This document shows, piece by piece, positions 8,657-16,204 of a stretch of DNA of 35,620 bases. This stretch comes from DASSKW01 sp035701115 (GTDB taxonomy: Bacteria > Pseudomonadota > Gammaproteobacteria > Natronospirales > REEB76): contig DASSOA010000047.1 in assembly GCA_035701115.1 (NCBI GenBank), forward strand, positions 1-35,620, given 5' to 3'. Within the stretch, counting starts at the first letter, position 1; each line of letters opens with the position of its first letter. Under the pieces are notes generated by a model that was not told the origin of the DNA, did no database searches, and saw nothing but the letters and a program-made list of their open reading frames with translations. A program made the translations under genes and the position numbers.

Positions 8657-9331
8657 GTGGCGAATCAGGATCAGGCAGCATCTGCGGTGGTGGGCGCGCT
8701 GCAGCAGGATCTCATGCGCTGGTACGAACTGGATGTTGCGTTTCATGCACATGATTTTCTCCTGACCGATCCAGCTGTCATGGCCGCGCTGTCCGGCGCT
8801 GGCTACCGGCCTGCGGTCGAAACCTTGCTGGTGCGCGAAACCACCGATGCACTTGAACTGTCGCTGTTCCTGGATGCCGGGCTGCTGAAGCGTCTGCGCA
8901 GCAGGCGGCAGACCACGCTGTCCGATCCCGCCGCACTTGAAGATTTCTGGTCCGCATTGGAAGGCATCAGCCATTTCATCTATCTGGTGTTCAATGCGCA
9001 GCGGAATCAGTCGGTGCGCGCGGTCGAACTCGAATTGCAAGCCGAGGTAGACAAATACGTGATGACTCTGCTCAGCAGCACCCGCCATGCGCTGCCGGAC
9101 GCGGCGACGCAGATACATCGTCTGCTGTTCGAATGCACACATCTTGATCCGGCGCTCGATGCCGCCGGCAGGCAGCGTTATCGCGACGCCGACCGCCATG
9201 CCGCGCGTTACTGTCTGAGTCTGGCGCGCCGGTTTGCCGACGCGGGCAATCCCGGCCTGCAGCGTGAATTGCGGCGCTTTTACCGACTCGACCATCACGC
9301 CAAACTGCGCTTCATCAATCAGTTCGCCTGA
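8657..9331 (+). CDS. Helical protein of unknown function (second of the pair)
   Basis: A 224-residue, mostly helical soluble protein without recognised motifs. It contains HAHDFLLTD near the N terminus, LELSLFLDAGLLKRL in the middle, and a basic aromatic C-terminal end, RRFYRLDHHAKLRFINQFA. The start is uncertain: GTG at 8657 lies two bases after the previous stop and is preferred because of the tight spacing; TTG at 8651 and ATG at 8714 are alternatives, and none has a good ribosome site, so translation is probably coupled to the gene before it. Together the two may form a complex, which is inference from adjacency only. Confidence 0.72.
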   Translation: MANQDQAASAVVGALQQDLMRWYELDVAFHAHDFLLTDPAVMAALSGAGYRPAVETLLVRETTDALELSLFLDAGLLKRLRSRRQTTLSDPAALEDFWSALEGISHFIYLVFNAQRNQSVRAVELELQAEVDKYVMTLLSSTRHALPDAATQIHRLLFECTHLDPALDAAGRQRYRDADRHAARYCLSLARRFADAGNPGLQRELRRFYRLDHHAKLRFINQFA

Positions 9332-9345
9332 GCCGGAACAAACGC

Positions 9346-9354
9346 TGCTACACT
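9346..9354 (+). promoter_or_regulatory. Candidate extended -10 promoter for the outer-membrane protein gene
   Basis: TGC immediately before TACACT (9349-9354) forms an extended -10 element in the 54-base gap after the unknown pair. No convincing -35 is present. A transcript from here would have a leader of roughly 25 bases with GGGAA before the ATG at 9386. Confidence 0.35.
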
Positions 9355-9385
9355 GCTGCGGTGTGGTCAGGTACGGGAAAATGCG

Positions 9386-10057
9386 ATGCGCAGACAGATG
9401 ATCGTTGCCGTTCTGTTGTCGGCGGGTATGCAGTTGGCGCATGCCGACAATGGCTTCTATCCCGACGGCATGACGGCAGCAATCGATGTTGGGCGTTATC
9501 ACACCGGATTTGCCTATCCCGGAAATGTGTACGCGGCCGATATTGACCGTTACGCGGTCGTCATCACCCAACCCATGGCGCAGGACGTGGATTTCGGGAT
9601 TACCGGCGCCTATGTGCTCGCGAGTGTGAACAGTCCAACGCTCGCCGCGTTGAAGCAGTCGGACGGGCAATCGCTCGGGTTGTCGATTGGCTGGCATCCC
9701 CGCCTTGGCAACTATTTCGGCCTGGAACTGCAAAGCGGATACAACTGGAACGACGTCAGTTTTTCCGGATCGTCCGGACAGCCTGACGTCACCTGGTACG
9801 AAAGCTATGCTGCCGCAGGCCCGGTCCTGTATCTGTTCAATTGGCGTATATCGGCAGGAATGCGCTGGCAGCACTACGAGGGACACGAAACCGATCCGGG
9901 AACGGTGCCATCGAGCCGGGATTTCCGCGCGGCGCGCAGCACCAGCGCCTATCTCGGGGTCACCTATTACCTCGATAGCACCGGTTCGCTCGCATTCCAT
10001 GCGTTCGGCGGCGGGCAGCGCGGCGGCGAACTGGTGTTCAAGCGCGAATTCCAGTAA
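9386..10057 (+). CDS. Small outer-membrane beta-barrel protein of unknown function
   Basis: A 223-residue protein with a clear signal peptide (basic MRRQ, hydrophobic core, probable cleavage after AHA at residues 18-20). The mature part consists of alternating polar and aromatic strands, for example GLSIGWHPRLGNYFGLELQ and STSAYLGVTYYLD, with many Gly, Tyr and Trp residues, as in eight- to ten-stranded OmpA/OmpW-like barrels. The final residues are REFQ rather than ending in Phe or Tyr, which is slightly unusual for a barrel. The cargo or role is not evident. It may share regulation with the two unknown upstream genes, but it appears to have its own promoter. Confidence 0.7.
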   Translation: MRRQMIVAVLLSAGMQLAHADNGFYPDGMTAAIDVGRYHTGFAYPGNVYAADIDRYAVVITQPMAQDVDFGITGAYVLASVNSPTLAALKQSDGQSLGLSIGWHPRLGNYFGLELQSGYNWNDVSFSGSSGQPDVTWYESYAAAGPVLYLFNWRISAGMRWQHYEGHETDPGTVPSSRDFRAARSTSAYLGVTYYLDSTGSLAFHAFGGGQRGGELVFKREFQ

Positions 10058-10114
10058 CGCACGCTTGCGTAAAAATTTCCCGCTCAGGGCCGCGCACAGC
10101 AGTGTGAAACCGGC

Positions 10115-10120
10115 TATAAC
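10115..10120 (+). promoter_or_regulatory. Candidate -10 box for the glutamate-synthase-like gene
   Basis: TATAAC in the context GGCTATAAC sits 38 bases upstream of the ATG at 10159. No good -35 is present at the normal distance. Confidence 0.3.
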
Positions 10121-10158
10121 TTGCGCATCCGGAAACGGCCTGATTCGGGGAGGGTGGT

Positions 10159-11670
10159 ATGGTCGTGTTTCTATGGCTTGTGTTGGTAGTGGCGGTGTTG
10201 ATTCTTGTGGTGGCGATTCACGACATCACGCAACGCCGGCACGCCATCACGCACAACTATCCCGTGATCGGTCATTTTCGCTACTGGCTGGAATTCATCG
10301 GCCCCGAACTCAGACAGTACTGGGTTGCCGACGACAAGGAAGAACTTCCTTTCAATCGCAGCGAACGCAGCTGGATTTACGCAACCGCGAAACAGCAGAA
10401 TAATTTTTTCGGCTTCGGTACCGAAGAACAGATTTACGGCACCGGTTATCCGATCATCAAGAACGCAGCGTTTCCGTTTCCCGAGCACCAGGCAACCTGG
10501 CCGGGTGACGATCCCAGCGCGGTGCCGTGTCTCAAGATCATGGGTGCGAGCCATGGCCGCAAACGCCCCTATCGCCCGACCTCGGTCGTGAATATCTCCG
10601 CCATGTCGTTCGGCGCGCTCGGCAAGAATGCGATCAGCGCGCTCAATCTCGGTGCCAAAATGGCGCACTGCTATCACAACTCCGGTGAAGGCGGCGTCAG
10701 TCCGTATCATCTGTTGGGCGCCGACGTGGTGTTCCAGATCGGCACCGGCTATTTCGGTGCACGCGGCCCTGACGGCAATTTCTCTCTGGATGTGGTCGCG
10801 GAGAAATGTGCCAAGTACCCGCAGATTCGTGCCATCGAAATCAAACTGTCGCAGGGCGCCAAACCCGGCAAGGGCGGTGTGCTGCCGGGGGCGAAAGTGG
10901 TGCCGGAAATCGCGCAGGCGCGTGGCATCGAACCGTTCAAGGATTGCATTTCGCCGAACGCACACAGTGAATTCGGCAGCGTGGACGAGATGATCGATTT
11001 CATCGAACGCATTGCCGCCCGCACCGGTCTGCCGGTGGGCGTGAAGGCGGCGATCGGCGAAACCGATTTCTGGGGTCAGCTGGCCGAACGCATGAAAGTG
11101 CGCGGCGAGGGGCCGGACTTCATCACCATTGACGGCGGCGAGGGCGGCACCGGCGCGGCGCCACTGACCTATGCCGATCATGTGTCGCTGCCGTTCAAGA
11201 TCGGGTTCGCGCGCGTGTATCAGCTGTTCCAGAACGCCGGCGTGTCACGTGACGTAGTCTGGATCGGCAGCGCCAAGCTCGGCTTTCCGGATCGCGCCGT
11301 GGTCGCGTTTGCCATGGGTTGCGACATGGTCAATGTGGCGCGCGAAGCCATGATGTCGATCGGCTGCATCCAGTCGCAGAGCTGTCACACCGGGCATTGC
11401 CCGACAGGTGTCACCACCATGAGCGAATGGCGGCAGGCGGGCCTCGACATTGATCACAAGGCGCAGCGCTGCGCGAGTTATATCAAAGGATTCCGCAAGG
11501 AGCTGATTGCGTTGGCGCATACCGCCGGTTACGAGCATCCCTGCCAGTTCACGGCTGCCGACATTGAACTCTCGACCGGCATCAACAAGTTCTCCACGCT
11601 GGAATCGGTATTGGGCTATCGCGCTGACCCGGCGCGGTTTGTTTCGATGCGCGAGCTCACGCCGGTCTGA
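10159..11670 (+). CDS. Membrane-anchored FMN-binding glutamate synthase-like protein
   Basis: A 503-residue protein with one N-terminal membrane helix (about 2-20) followed by a TIM-barrel domain homologous to the FMN/Fe-S synthase domain of the large subunit of glutamate synthase. Visible landmarks are SAMSFGALG-like and GEGGVSPYH segments, TIDGGEGGTGAAP, and three cysteines C403, C409 and C414 with the C-x5-C-x4-C spacing of the [3Fe-4S] cluster of GltB. It lacks the N-terminal glutamine amidotransferase domain and the C-terminal beta-helix, and no GltD partner is nearby, so ordinary ammonia-from-glutamine glutamate synthesis is not expected from this protein alone. Stand-alone proteins of this family are widespread and largely uncharacterised. 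The start has a strong GGGAGG site. Confidence 0.88.
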   Translation: MVVFLWLVLVVAVLILVVAIHDITQRRHAITHNYPVIGHFRYWLEFIGPELRQYWVADDKEELPFNRSERSWIYATAKQQNNFFGFGTEEQIYGTGYPIIKNAAFPFPEHQATWPGDDPSAVPCLKIMGASHGRKRPYRPTSVVNISAMSFGALGKNAISALNLGAKMAHCYHNSGEGGVSPYHLLGADVVFQIGTGYFGARGPDGNFSLDVVAEKCAKYPQIRAIEIKLSQGAKPGKGGVLPGAKVVPEIAQARGIEPFKDCISPNAHSEFGSVDEMIDFIERIAARTGLPVGVKAAIGETDFWGQLAERMKVRGEGPDFITIDGGEGGTGAAPLTYADHVSLPFKIGFARVYQLFQNAGVSRDVVWIGSAKLGFPDRAVVAFAMGCDMVNVAREAMMSIGCIQSQSCHTGHCPTGVTTMSEWRQAGLDIDHKAQRCASYIKGFRKELIALAHTAGYEHPCQFTAADIELSTGINKFSTLESVLGYRADPARFVSMRELTPV

Positions 11671-11954
11671 CGCGACACGCTGTCACAGGGTGCGGGGAGC
11701 TGTTGCATGGGCGAAGGAGTGCCTGGCGTGAGTGTGCCGCTGATCAATGCACGCTGACGCGCCCGACTCAAGGCAGATGCGCGCACCGTGAACGAGATCG
11801 GTTGTCCGATCAATGAACTGCAGTGCCCGCCTTGTGTTTCCATATCTGAGACAATTCCGCGCGACGTGAAGGTCGTCCCGTCGGCGCGGCCGGGATTCTC
11901 TCGCGCGAACCACGCGTATGTATCCCGCCATGGAAATATCAGGAACTTGAAAGC

Positions 11955-13190
11955 TTGAATGACGTCGCGAACGTGACAACACCCACTGCCATTGTTGTCG
12001 GCGGCGGTCCCGCGGGCCTCATGGCGGCAGAGGGCTTGAGCGGCGCCGGAATCGCCGTGGATCTCTACGACGCCATGCCATCGGTGGGGCGCAAGCTCCT
12101 GCTGGCGGGCATCGGGGGGCTCAACCTCACCCATTCCGAAGCGCCGGAAAGTTTCCTCGCTCGCTACGGTGTAAGCGCCGCCTGGGTACGTTCCTGGCTC
12201 GACGCGTTCGGTCCCGTGGCATTGCGAACCTGGGCGCAGTCACTGGGCGTCGAAACGTTCGTCGGCAGTTCCGGCCGCGTGTTCCCCAGGGAATTGAAGG
12301 CTGCGCCATTGTTGCGCGCCTGGCTGCGTCGTCTGCGGCAGGCCGGCGTCCGGTTTCATCTTCGTCACCGCTGGCAAGGCTGGCAGGGAGACGAATTGCT
12401 GTTCGAAACGCCCGCGGGACGGCGGACGGTGCGCGCGGATGTCACGCTGCTTGCCCTGGGCGGCGGAAGTTGGCCGCGGCTCGGCTCGGATGCCGCATGG
12501 GTGCCGTGGCTGCAGGCACGCGGGATCCCGGTGAATGCACTCAAACCCGCCAATTGCGGTTTCGAGGTGGGCTGGAGTGACTATTTCCGTTCGCACTACG
12601 CCGGTGAGGCGGTCAAGCGGGTGAGCGCCTGGCTGGATGGCGGCGCGCCGCAGACAGGGGAATTCATCGTGACGCGGCACGGCGTAGAAGGCGGACTCAT
12701 TTACACGCTTTCACATGAATTGCGTGAGCGCATCGAGAGTCGCGGCAGCGCCGTTCTGCATCTGGATCTCAATCCCGCCAAAGATATGGCCAGATTGGCG
12801 GCAGATCTTTCCAAATCCCGTGGCTCCCAATCCCTCGCGAACCATCTGCGCAAGCAGGCTGGTGTGGACGGCGTGAAAGCGGGTCTGCTGCGCGAAGTGT
12901 TCAGCGCGGACGCGCTGGCAGAACCCGCGCGCGCGGCGCGCGCCATCAAGGATCTGACAATCAAACTCGTGGCACCGCGTCCGTTGGAAGAAGCGATCAG
13001 CAGCGCCGGCGGTGTCGTATCCACCGCGCTGGACGAACACTTGATGTTGAAAGCGATGCCGGGCGTGTTCTGCGCCGGTGAGATGCTGGATTGGGAAGCA
13101 CCTACCGGCGGATATCTGTTGACGGCCTGTTTCGCCAGTGGCTATGTGGCGGGGCAGGGTGCGATCCAGTGGTTGCGGAACAGAGCATGA
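11955..13190 (+). CDS. BaiN/HI0933-like FAD-dependent oxidoreductase (TIGR03862 type)
   Basis: A 411-residue flavoprotein. An N-terminal Rossmann fold binds FAD (IVVGGGPAGLMAAEGL, about residues 14-29), followed by GRKLLLAGIGGLNLTHSE, the diagnostic second motif of the HI0933-like family. The C-terminal part contains GVFCAGEMLDWEAPTGGY, where the flavin-binding fold closes. The physiological substrate is unknown; the related BaiN acts on steroid intermediates in gut bacteria, but most members are orphan. The start appears to be TTG at 11955, overlapping the stop of a 56-codon open frame upstream (see findings); an internal GTG at 11973 is an alternative. Its stop overlaps the yaiI start (ATGA). 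Confidence 0.85.
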   Translation: MNDVANVTTPTAIVVGGGPAGLMAAEGLSGAGIAVDLYDAMPSVGRKLLLAGIGGLNLTHSEAPESFLARYGVSAAWVRSWLDAFGPVALRTWAQSLGVETFVGSSGRVFPRELKAAPLLRAWLRRLRQAGVRFHLRHRWQGWQGDELLFETPAGRRTVRADVTLLALGGGSWPRLGSDAAWVPWLQARGIPVNALKPANCGFEVGWSDYFRSHYAGEAVKRVSAWLDGGAPQTGEFIVTRHGVEGGLIYTLSHELRERIESRGSAVLHLDLNPAKDMARLAADLSKSRGSQSLANHLRKQAGVDGVKAGLLREVFSADALAEPARAARAIKDLTIKLVAPRPLEEAISSAGGVVSTALDEHLMLKAMPGVFCAGEMLDWEAPTGGYLLTACFASGYVAGQGAIQWLRNRA

Positions 13191-13639
13191 GAATCTGGGT
13201 GGACGCGGATGCCTGTCCGAACGTGATCAAGGAGATCCTGTTCCGCGCGGCGAAGCGCGCCCAGGTGCAGGTGACGCTGGTGGCGAACCAATTGTTGCGC
13301 ACACCGGCATCGCAGCACATCAAGTCACTGCAGGTGTCGTCCGGTTTCGACGTGGCGGACAACGAAATCGTGAAACAGGTGGCCGTCGGCGATCTGGTGA
13401 TTACCGCAGACATTCCCTTGGCTGCACAAGTAGTGGAGAAGGGCGCTCACGCGCTCAATCCGCGCGGCGAACTCTATACCACCGACAACGTGCAGGCGCG
13501 GCTCAGCTTGCGGGATTTCATGGCGAACCTGCGCGACAGTGGCGTAGCCACAGGCGGGCCGCCGCCCCTGAGTCTGCGTGACCGGCAAGCCTTCGCCAAT
13601 CACCTGGACCGGCTGCTGGCAAAGAGAAACAAATCCTGA
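13187..13639 (+). CDS. yaiI: UPF0178 family protein YaiI
   Basis: A 150-residue protein matching the YaiI/YqxD family over its full usual length. The N terminus MRIWVDADACPNVIKEIL, with two conserved aspartates, and the later DNEIVKQVAVGDLVITADIPLA are hallmark segments; the fold is PIN-like and a nuclease role is often suggested but not established. The ATG at 13187 overlaps the flavoprotein stop (ATGA), which fixes the start and implies coupled translation. Confidence 0.92.
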   Translation: MRIWVDADACPNVIKEILFRAAKRAQVQVTLVANQLLRTPASQHIKSLQVSSGFDVADNEIVKQVAVGDLVITADIPLAAQVVEKGAHALNPRGELYTTDNVQARLSLRDFMANLRDSGVATGGPPPLSLRDRQAFANHLDRLLAKRNKS

Positions 13640-13677
13640 TGCGCTGGTCCCGGGCCGCGCACCAGGGCATATAGCGT

Positions 13678-13683
13678 TAAAAT
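13678..13683 (+). promoter_or_regulatory. Candidate -10 box for ttcA
   Basis: TAAAAT in the context GCGTTAAAATGGCC lies 34 bases before the ttcA GTG. No recognisable -35 is present, so this is a weak call. Confidence 0.3.
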
Positions 13684-13717
13684 GGCCGGCCAGTAACGGC
13701 GACTCCGGATTGCGACA

Positions 13718-14647
13718 GTGAACAATTCAGGCGAAAAAACCTCGGTGAATCTCCGCAAGCTCGACAAGCGGCTGCGCCGCAACGTCGGTCAGGCAATCCA
13801 GGATTTCAACATGATCGGTGAAGGCGACCGGGTGATGGTGTGCCTGTCCGGCGGCAAGGATTCCTACACCCTGCTGGACGTGCTGCTGGCGCTGCGGAAA
13901 AGCGCGCCGGTGAATTTTGAAATCATTGCCGTGAATCTCGACCAGAAACAGCCGGGGTTTCCCGAACACGTGTTGCCGGACTATCTGACGCAACTCGGCG
14001 TGCCGTTTCACATCATCGAGCAGGATACCTACAGCGTGGTCAAACGGGTGGTGCCGGAAGGTAAAACCACCTGCGGCTTGTGTTCGCGTCTGCGACGGGG
14101 CGCGCTGTACAGTTTCGCGGCTGAACACGGCATCACCTGCATCGCGCTCGGCCATCATCGTGACGACATCATCGAGACCCTGTTCCTGAATCTGTTTCAT
14201 GGCGGCAAGCTCAAGGCCATGCCGCCCAAATTGCTGTCCGACGACGGCCGGCATGTGGTGATCCGGCCGCTCGCCTATTGCACCGAGCGTGACATCGAGA
14301 AATACGCGGCGTGGAAACAGTTTCCGATCATTCCCTGCAACCTGTGCGGTTCGCAGGAAAACCTGCAGCGCAAGGCGATCAAGACCATGCTCGCGGATTG
14401 GGAGAGGCAGGCACCGGGCCGGTTGAATTCGATTTTCGCCGCGCTGCAGAATGTGGCGGCGTCACATCTCGCGGATACCCGGCTGTTTGATTTTGCATCC
14501 CTGGGCGCTGAAGGTGTCGCGCAGGCACGCTGGATCGGCGATGAGTCTGCTGAACCCGGGGCAGATGATCCGATTGTCGCGACCGTATCGGTGAACGAGT
14601 TGTTGCGCGCTACGCCGCGTGCGCGCGCTGCGGCAGGAGAAGTCTAG
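13718..14647 (+). CDS. ttcA: tRNA 2-thiocytidine(32) synthetase TtcA
   Basis: A 309-residue enzyme that replaces the 2-oxygen of cytidine 32 in certain tRNAs with sulfur, using ATP and an iron-sulfur cluster. The PP-loop SGGKDS (44-49) binds ATP. The two CxxC pairs, C119/C122 and C207/C210, match those that hold the cluster in TtcA. The length and the C-terminal MLADWER-type segment agree with the proteobacterial enzyme. The start is GTG with a weak ribosome site. The gene is convergent with the PHP-domain gene, and their stops share a CTAG palindrome. Confidence 0.95.
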   Translation: MNNSGEKTSVNLRKLDKRLRRNVGQAIQDFNMIGEGDRVMVCLSGGKDSYTLLDVLLALRKSAPVNFEIIAVNLDQKQPGFPEHVLPDYLTQLGVPFHIIEQDTYSVVKRVVPEGKTTCGLCSRLRRGALYSFAAEHGITCIALGHHRDDIIETLFLNLFHGGKLKAMPPKLLSDDGRHVVIRPLAYCTERDIEKYAAWKQFPIIPCNLCGSQENLQRKAIKTMLADWERQAPGRLNSIFAALQNVAASHLADTRLFDFASLGAEGVAQARWIGDESAEPGADDPIVATVSVNELLRATPRARAAAGEV

Positions 14648-15474
14648 CGCGACTCAAACCGGTCCCAGATCGGCGTTACGCTGTCAGGTAATGCCGGCAA
14701 TCCGCCGGGTTGCAGATGCGGATTGTCCGGCGTGTGAAAATCCGAGCCCACCGAACCCGCCAGTCCGAAACGCACTGCGAGATGTGCGGCATTCATCAGT
14801 TCATCGCGGTTGCTGCGGCCGCAAATCACTTCCATTCCGTCACCGCCCGCTTCCTTGAACGCGGCCAGCGCGCGTACCAGCCACGATCGCGTCATGCCGT
14901 AACGCAGCGGATGAGCGAATACTGCATGACCGCCGGACGCGTGAATCCAGTTGATACTCTGTTCGAGAGAGGCCCAGGTGACCTGCACATGGCCGGGTTT
15001 GCCGTGCCGCAAGAAGCGCTTGAATGCGTCCTGAAACGTGTGGGCGTGACCGCGTGCCAGCAGGTGCCGGGCAAAGTGCGTGCGCGTGATTTCCGCGCGG
15101 CCGGCGAGTTCGCGCGCGCCTGCGTAAGCGTCGTCTATGCCGCGTTTCGCGAGGCGCCGTCCGATTTCCTGTGCGCGTTCGTCGCGCAACGTCTGCAGTC
15201 CGGCAAGCCCCTCTTGCAGCACAGGCGTGTCTGCCTTGATCCCGAGGCCGACGATATGCAGTGTGCGATTCTGCCAGGTGACGGAGATTTCGACGCCGGG
15301 GATAAACCGGATACCGTTCGCTTCCGCCGCCTTTGAAGCTTCGGCGAGCCCGTCGGTACAGTCGTGATCGGTAAGCGCCAGCGTGCGCACGCTGCAGCCT
15401 GCTGCAAGCGCGACGAGTTTGGTGGGCGTCAGCGCGCCATCCGATGCGCGCGAGTGAAGATGAAGGTCAATCAT
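14644..15474 (-). CDS. rnm: PHP-domain 5'-3' exoribonuclease / nucleoside bisphosphate phosphatase (YciV/RNase AM family)
   Basis: A 276-residue PHP-fold metal hydrolase. The N terminus MIDLHLHSRASDG provides the first metal ligands (H5, H7), followed by LTDHDCTDG, GVEIS, a middle VFAHPLRYGMTR and the C-terminal SDFHTPDN, all typical of the YciV group. In E. coli this enzyme trims 5' ends of short RNA fragments including 5S rRNA precursors; relatives hydrolyse 3',5'-bisphosphonucleotides, so either activity is possible. Start and stop are tight: the ATG overlaps the stop of the YdcH-like gene (ATGA), and the TAG overlaps the ttcA stop from the other strand. Confidence 0.88.
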   Translation of the reverse strand: MIDLHLHSRASDGALTPTKLVALAAGCSVRTLALTDHDCTDGLAEASKAAEANGIRFIPGVEISVTWQNRTLHIVGLGIKADTPVLQEGLAGLQTLRDERAQEIGRRLAKRGIDDAYAGARELAGRAEITRTHFARHLLARGHAHTFQDAFKRFLRHGKPGHVQVTWASLEQSINWIHASGGHAVFAHPLRYGMTRSWLVRALAAFKEAGGDGMEVICGRSNRDELMNAAHLAVRFGLAGSVGSDFHTPDNPHLQPGGLPALPDSVTPIWDRFESR

Positions 15475-15677
15475 GCGTCGAGGTCGGGAATCAGCATGCT
15501 TTGCAGCCGCGAGATCGTGTCCTTGAGTTGAAGTTTGCGTTTCTTGAGCCGGGTGAGTTGCAGTTCATCGCTGGTCGGGTCCTCGACGAGCCGGCTGATG
15601 GCCATGTCGAGGTCGTGATGTTCCAGTTTGAGCCGGACGATACGCTCTTTGAGCTGGTGTTTTTCCTGGAAATCCAT
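15471..15677 (-). CDS. YdcH-family (DUF465) small coiled-coil protein
   Basis: A 68-residue, highly charged helical protein (many Lys, Glu, Arg and Leu in heptad-like spacing), with the family motif LKKRKLQLKDTI near the C terminus. The function of DUF465 proteins is unknown. It is the first gene of a two-gene unit and overlaps the start of the PHP-domain gene by four bases. Its start is 137 bases from the divergent queD start. Confidence 0.85.
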   Translation of the reverse strand: MDFQEKHQLKERIVRLKLEHHDLDMAISRLVEDPTSDELQLTRLKKRKLQLKDTISRLQSMLIPDLDA

Positions 15678-15762
15678 GCCCTGACCCGATGGTGGCCATT
15701 CATCAGCAAGACAGGGTACGTGCCGGCCGCGGGCGGTGCAACTGGGAAGCGCGGATTGGGGC

Positions 15763-15768
15763 TAGAAT
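15763..15768 (+). promoter_or_regulatory. Candidate -10 box for queD
   Basis: TAGAAT in the context GGGGCTAGAATGGC lies 45 bases before the queD ATG. No clear -35 was found; no preQ1 riboswitch-like fold was recognised in the leader. Confidence 0.35.
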
Positions 15769-15813
15769 GGCACGGTTTTTTCGTGGCCGCAGCCGGAGCC
15801 TGCAACCCGCATT

Positions 15814-16170
15814 ATGGAAATATTCAAGGTCTTTCATATCGAGGCGGCGCATCGCCTGCCCAATCTGCCTGCGGCGCACAAGTGCAGCCGCCTGCACGGA
15901 CATTCATTCCGCGTCGAGATTCATGTCCAAGGCGAGCCCGGCGAGCAAAGCGGCTGGATCATGGATTTTGCCGACCTCAAAACGGCATTTGCCCCGGTGT
16001 TCGACGCGCTGGATCATCGTTACCTTAACGAGGTGCCGGGGCTGGAAAATCCCACCAGCGAAGTACTCGTACGCTGGATCTGGCGCAAACTCAAACCTGC
16101 GCTACCGTCGCTGTCCAAAATTGTGATAGCGGAAACATGTACATCCGGTTGCGTTTACACGGGTGATTGA
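15814..16170 (+). CDS. queD: 6-carboxy-5,6,7,8-tetrahydropterin synthase QueD
   Basis: A 118-residue enzyme of queuosine/7-deazaguanine synthesis that converts dihydroneopterin triphosphate to 6-carboxytetrahydropterin. Zinc ligands H13 (EAAHRL), H28 and H30 (LHGHSF) and the catalytic C24 (HKCSRL) are all present, as is DFADLK in the middle and the catalytic DHRYLNE segment. The length is standard. Other queuosine genes are not in the window. It may be co-transcribed with the downstream hydrolase gene, 34 bases away. Confidence 0.93.
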   Translation: MEIFKVFHIEAAHRLPNLPAAHKCSRLHGHSFRVEIHVQGEPGEQSGWIMDFADLKTAFAPVFDALDHRYLNEVPGLENPTSEVLVRWIWRKLKPALPSLSKIVIAETCTSGCVYTGD

Positions 16171-16204
16171 GACGGCTTGAGACGAAACTCCTGAGGAGCA
16201 TGTC

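Noticed and set aside
8648..10000. A 450-codon minus-strand frame opposite the second unknown gene and the barrel gene
   Set aside because: The plus strand has a signal-peptide barrel and a tightly spaced gene with ribosome or promoter support; the minus frame spans both and shows no domain.
10057..10075. ACGCA/TGCGT mini-hairpin followed by AAAAATTT after the barrel gene as a terminator
   Set aside because: The stem is only five base pairs and the T run only three bases long.
11671..11954. Possible decayed gene in the gap before the flavoprotein
   Set aside because: No frame on either strand resembles a known family; only the small 56-codon frame is kept as a low-interest finding.
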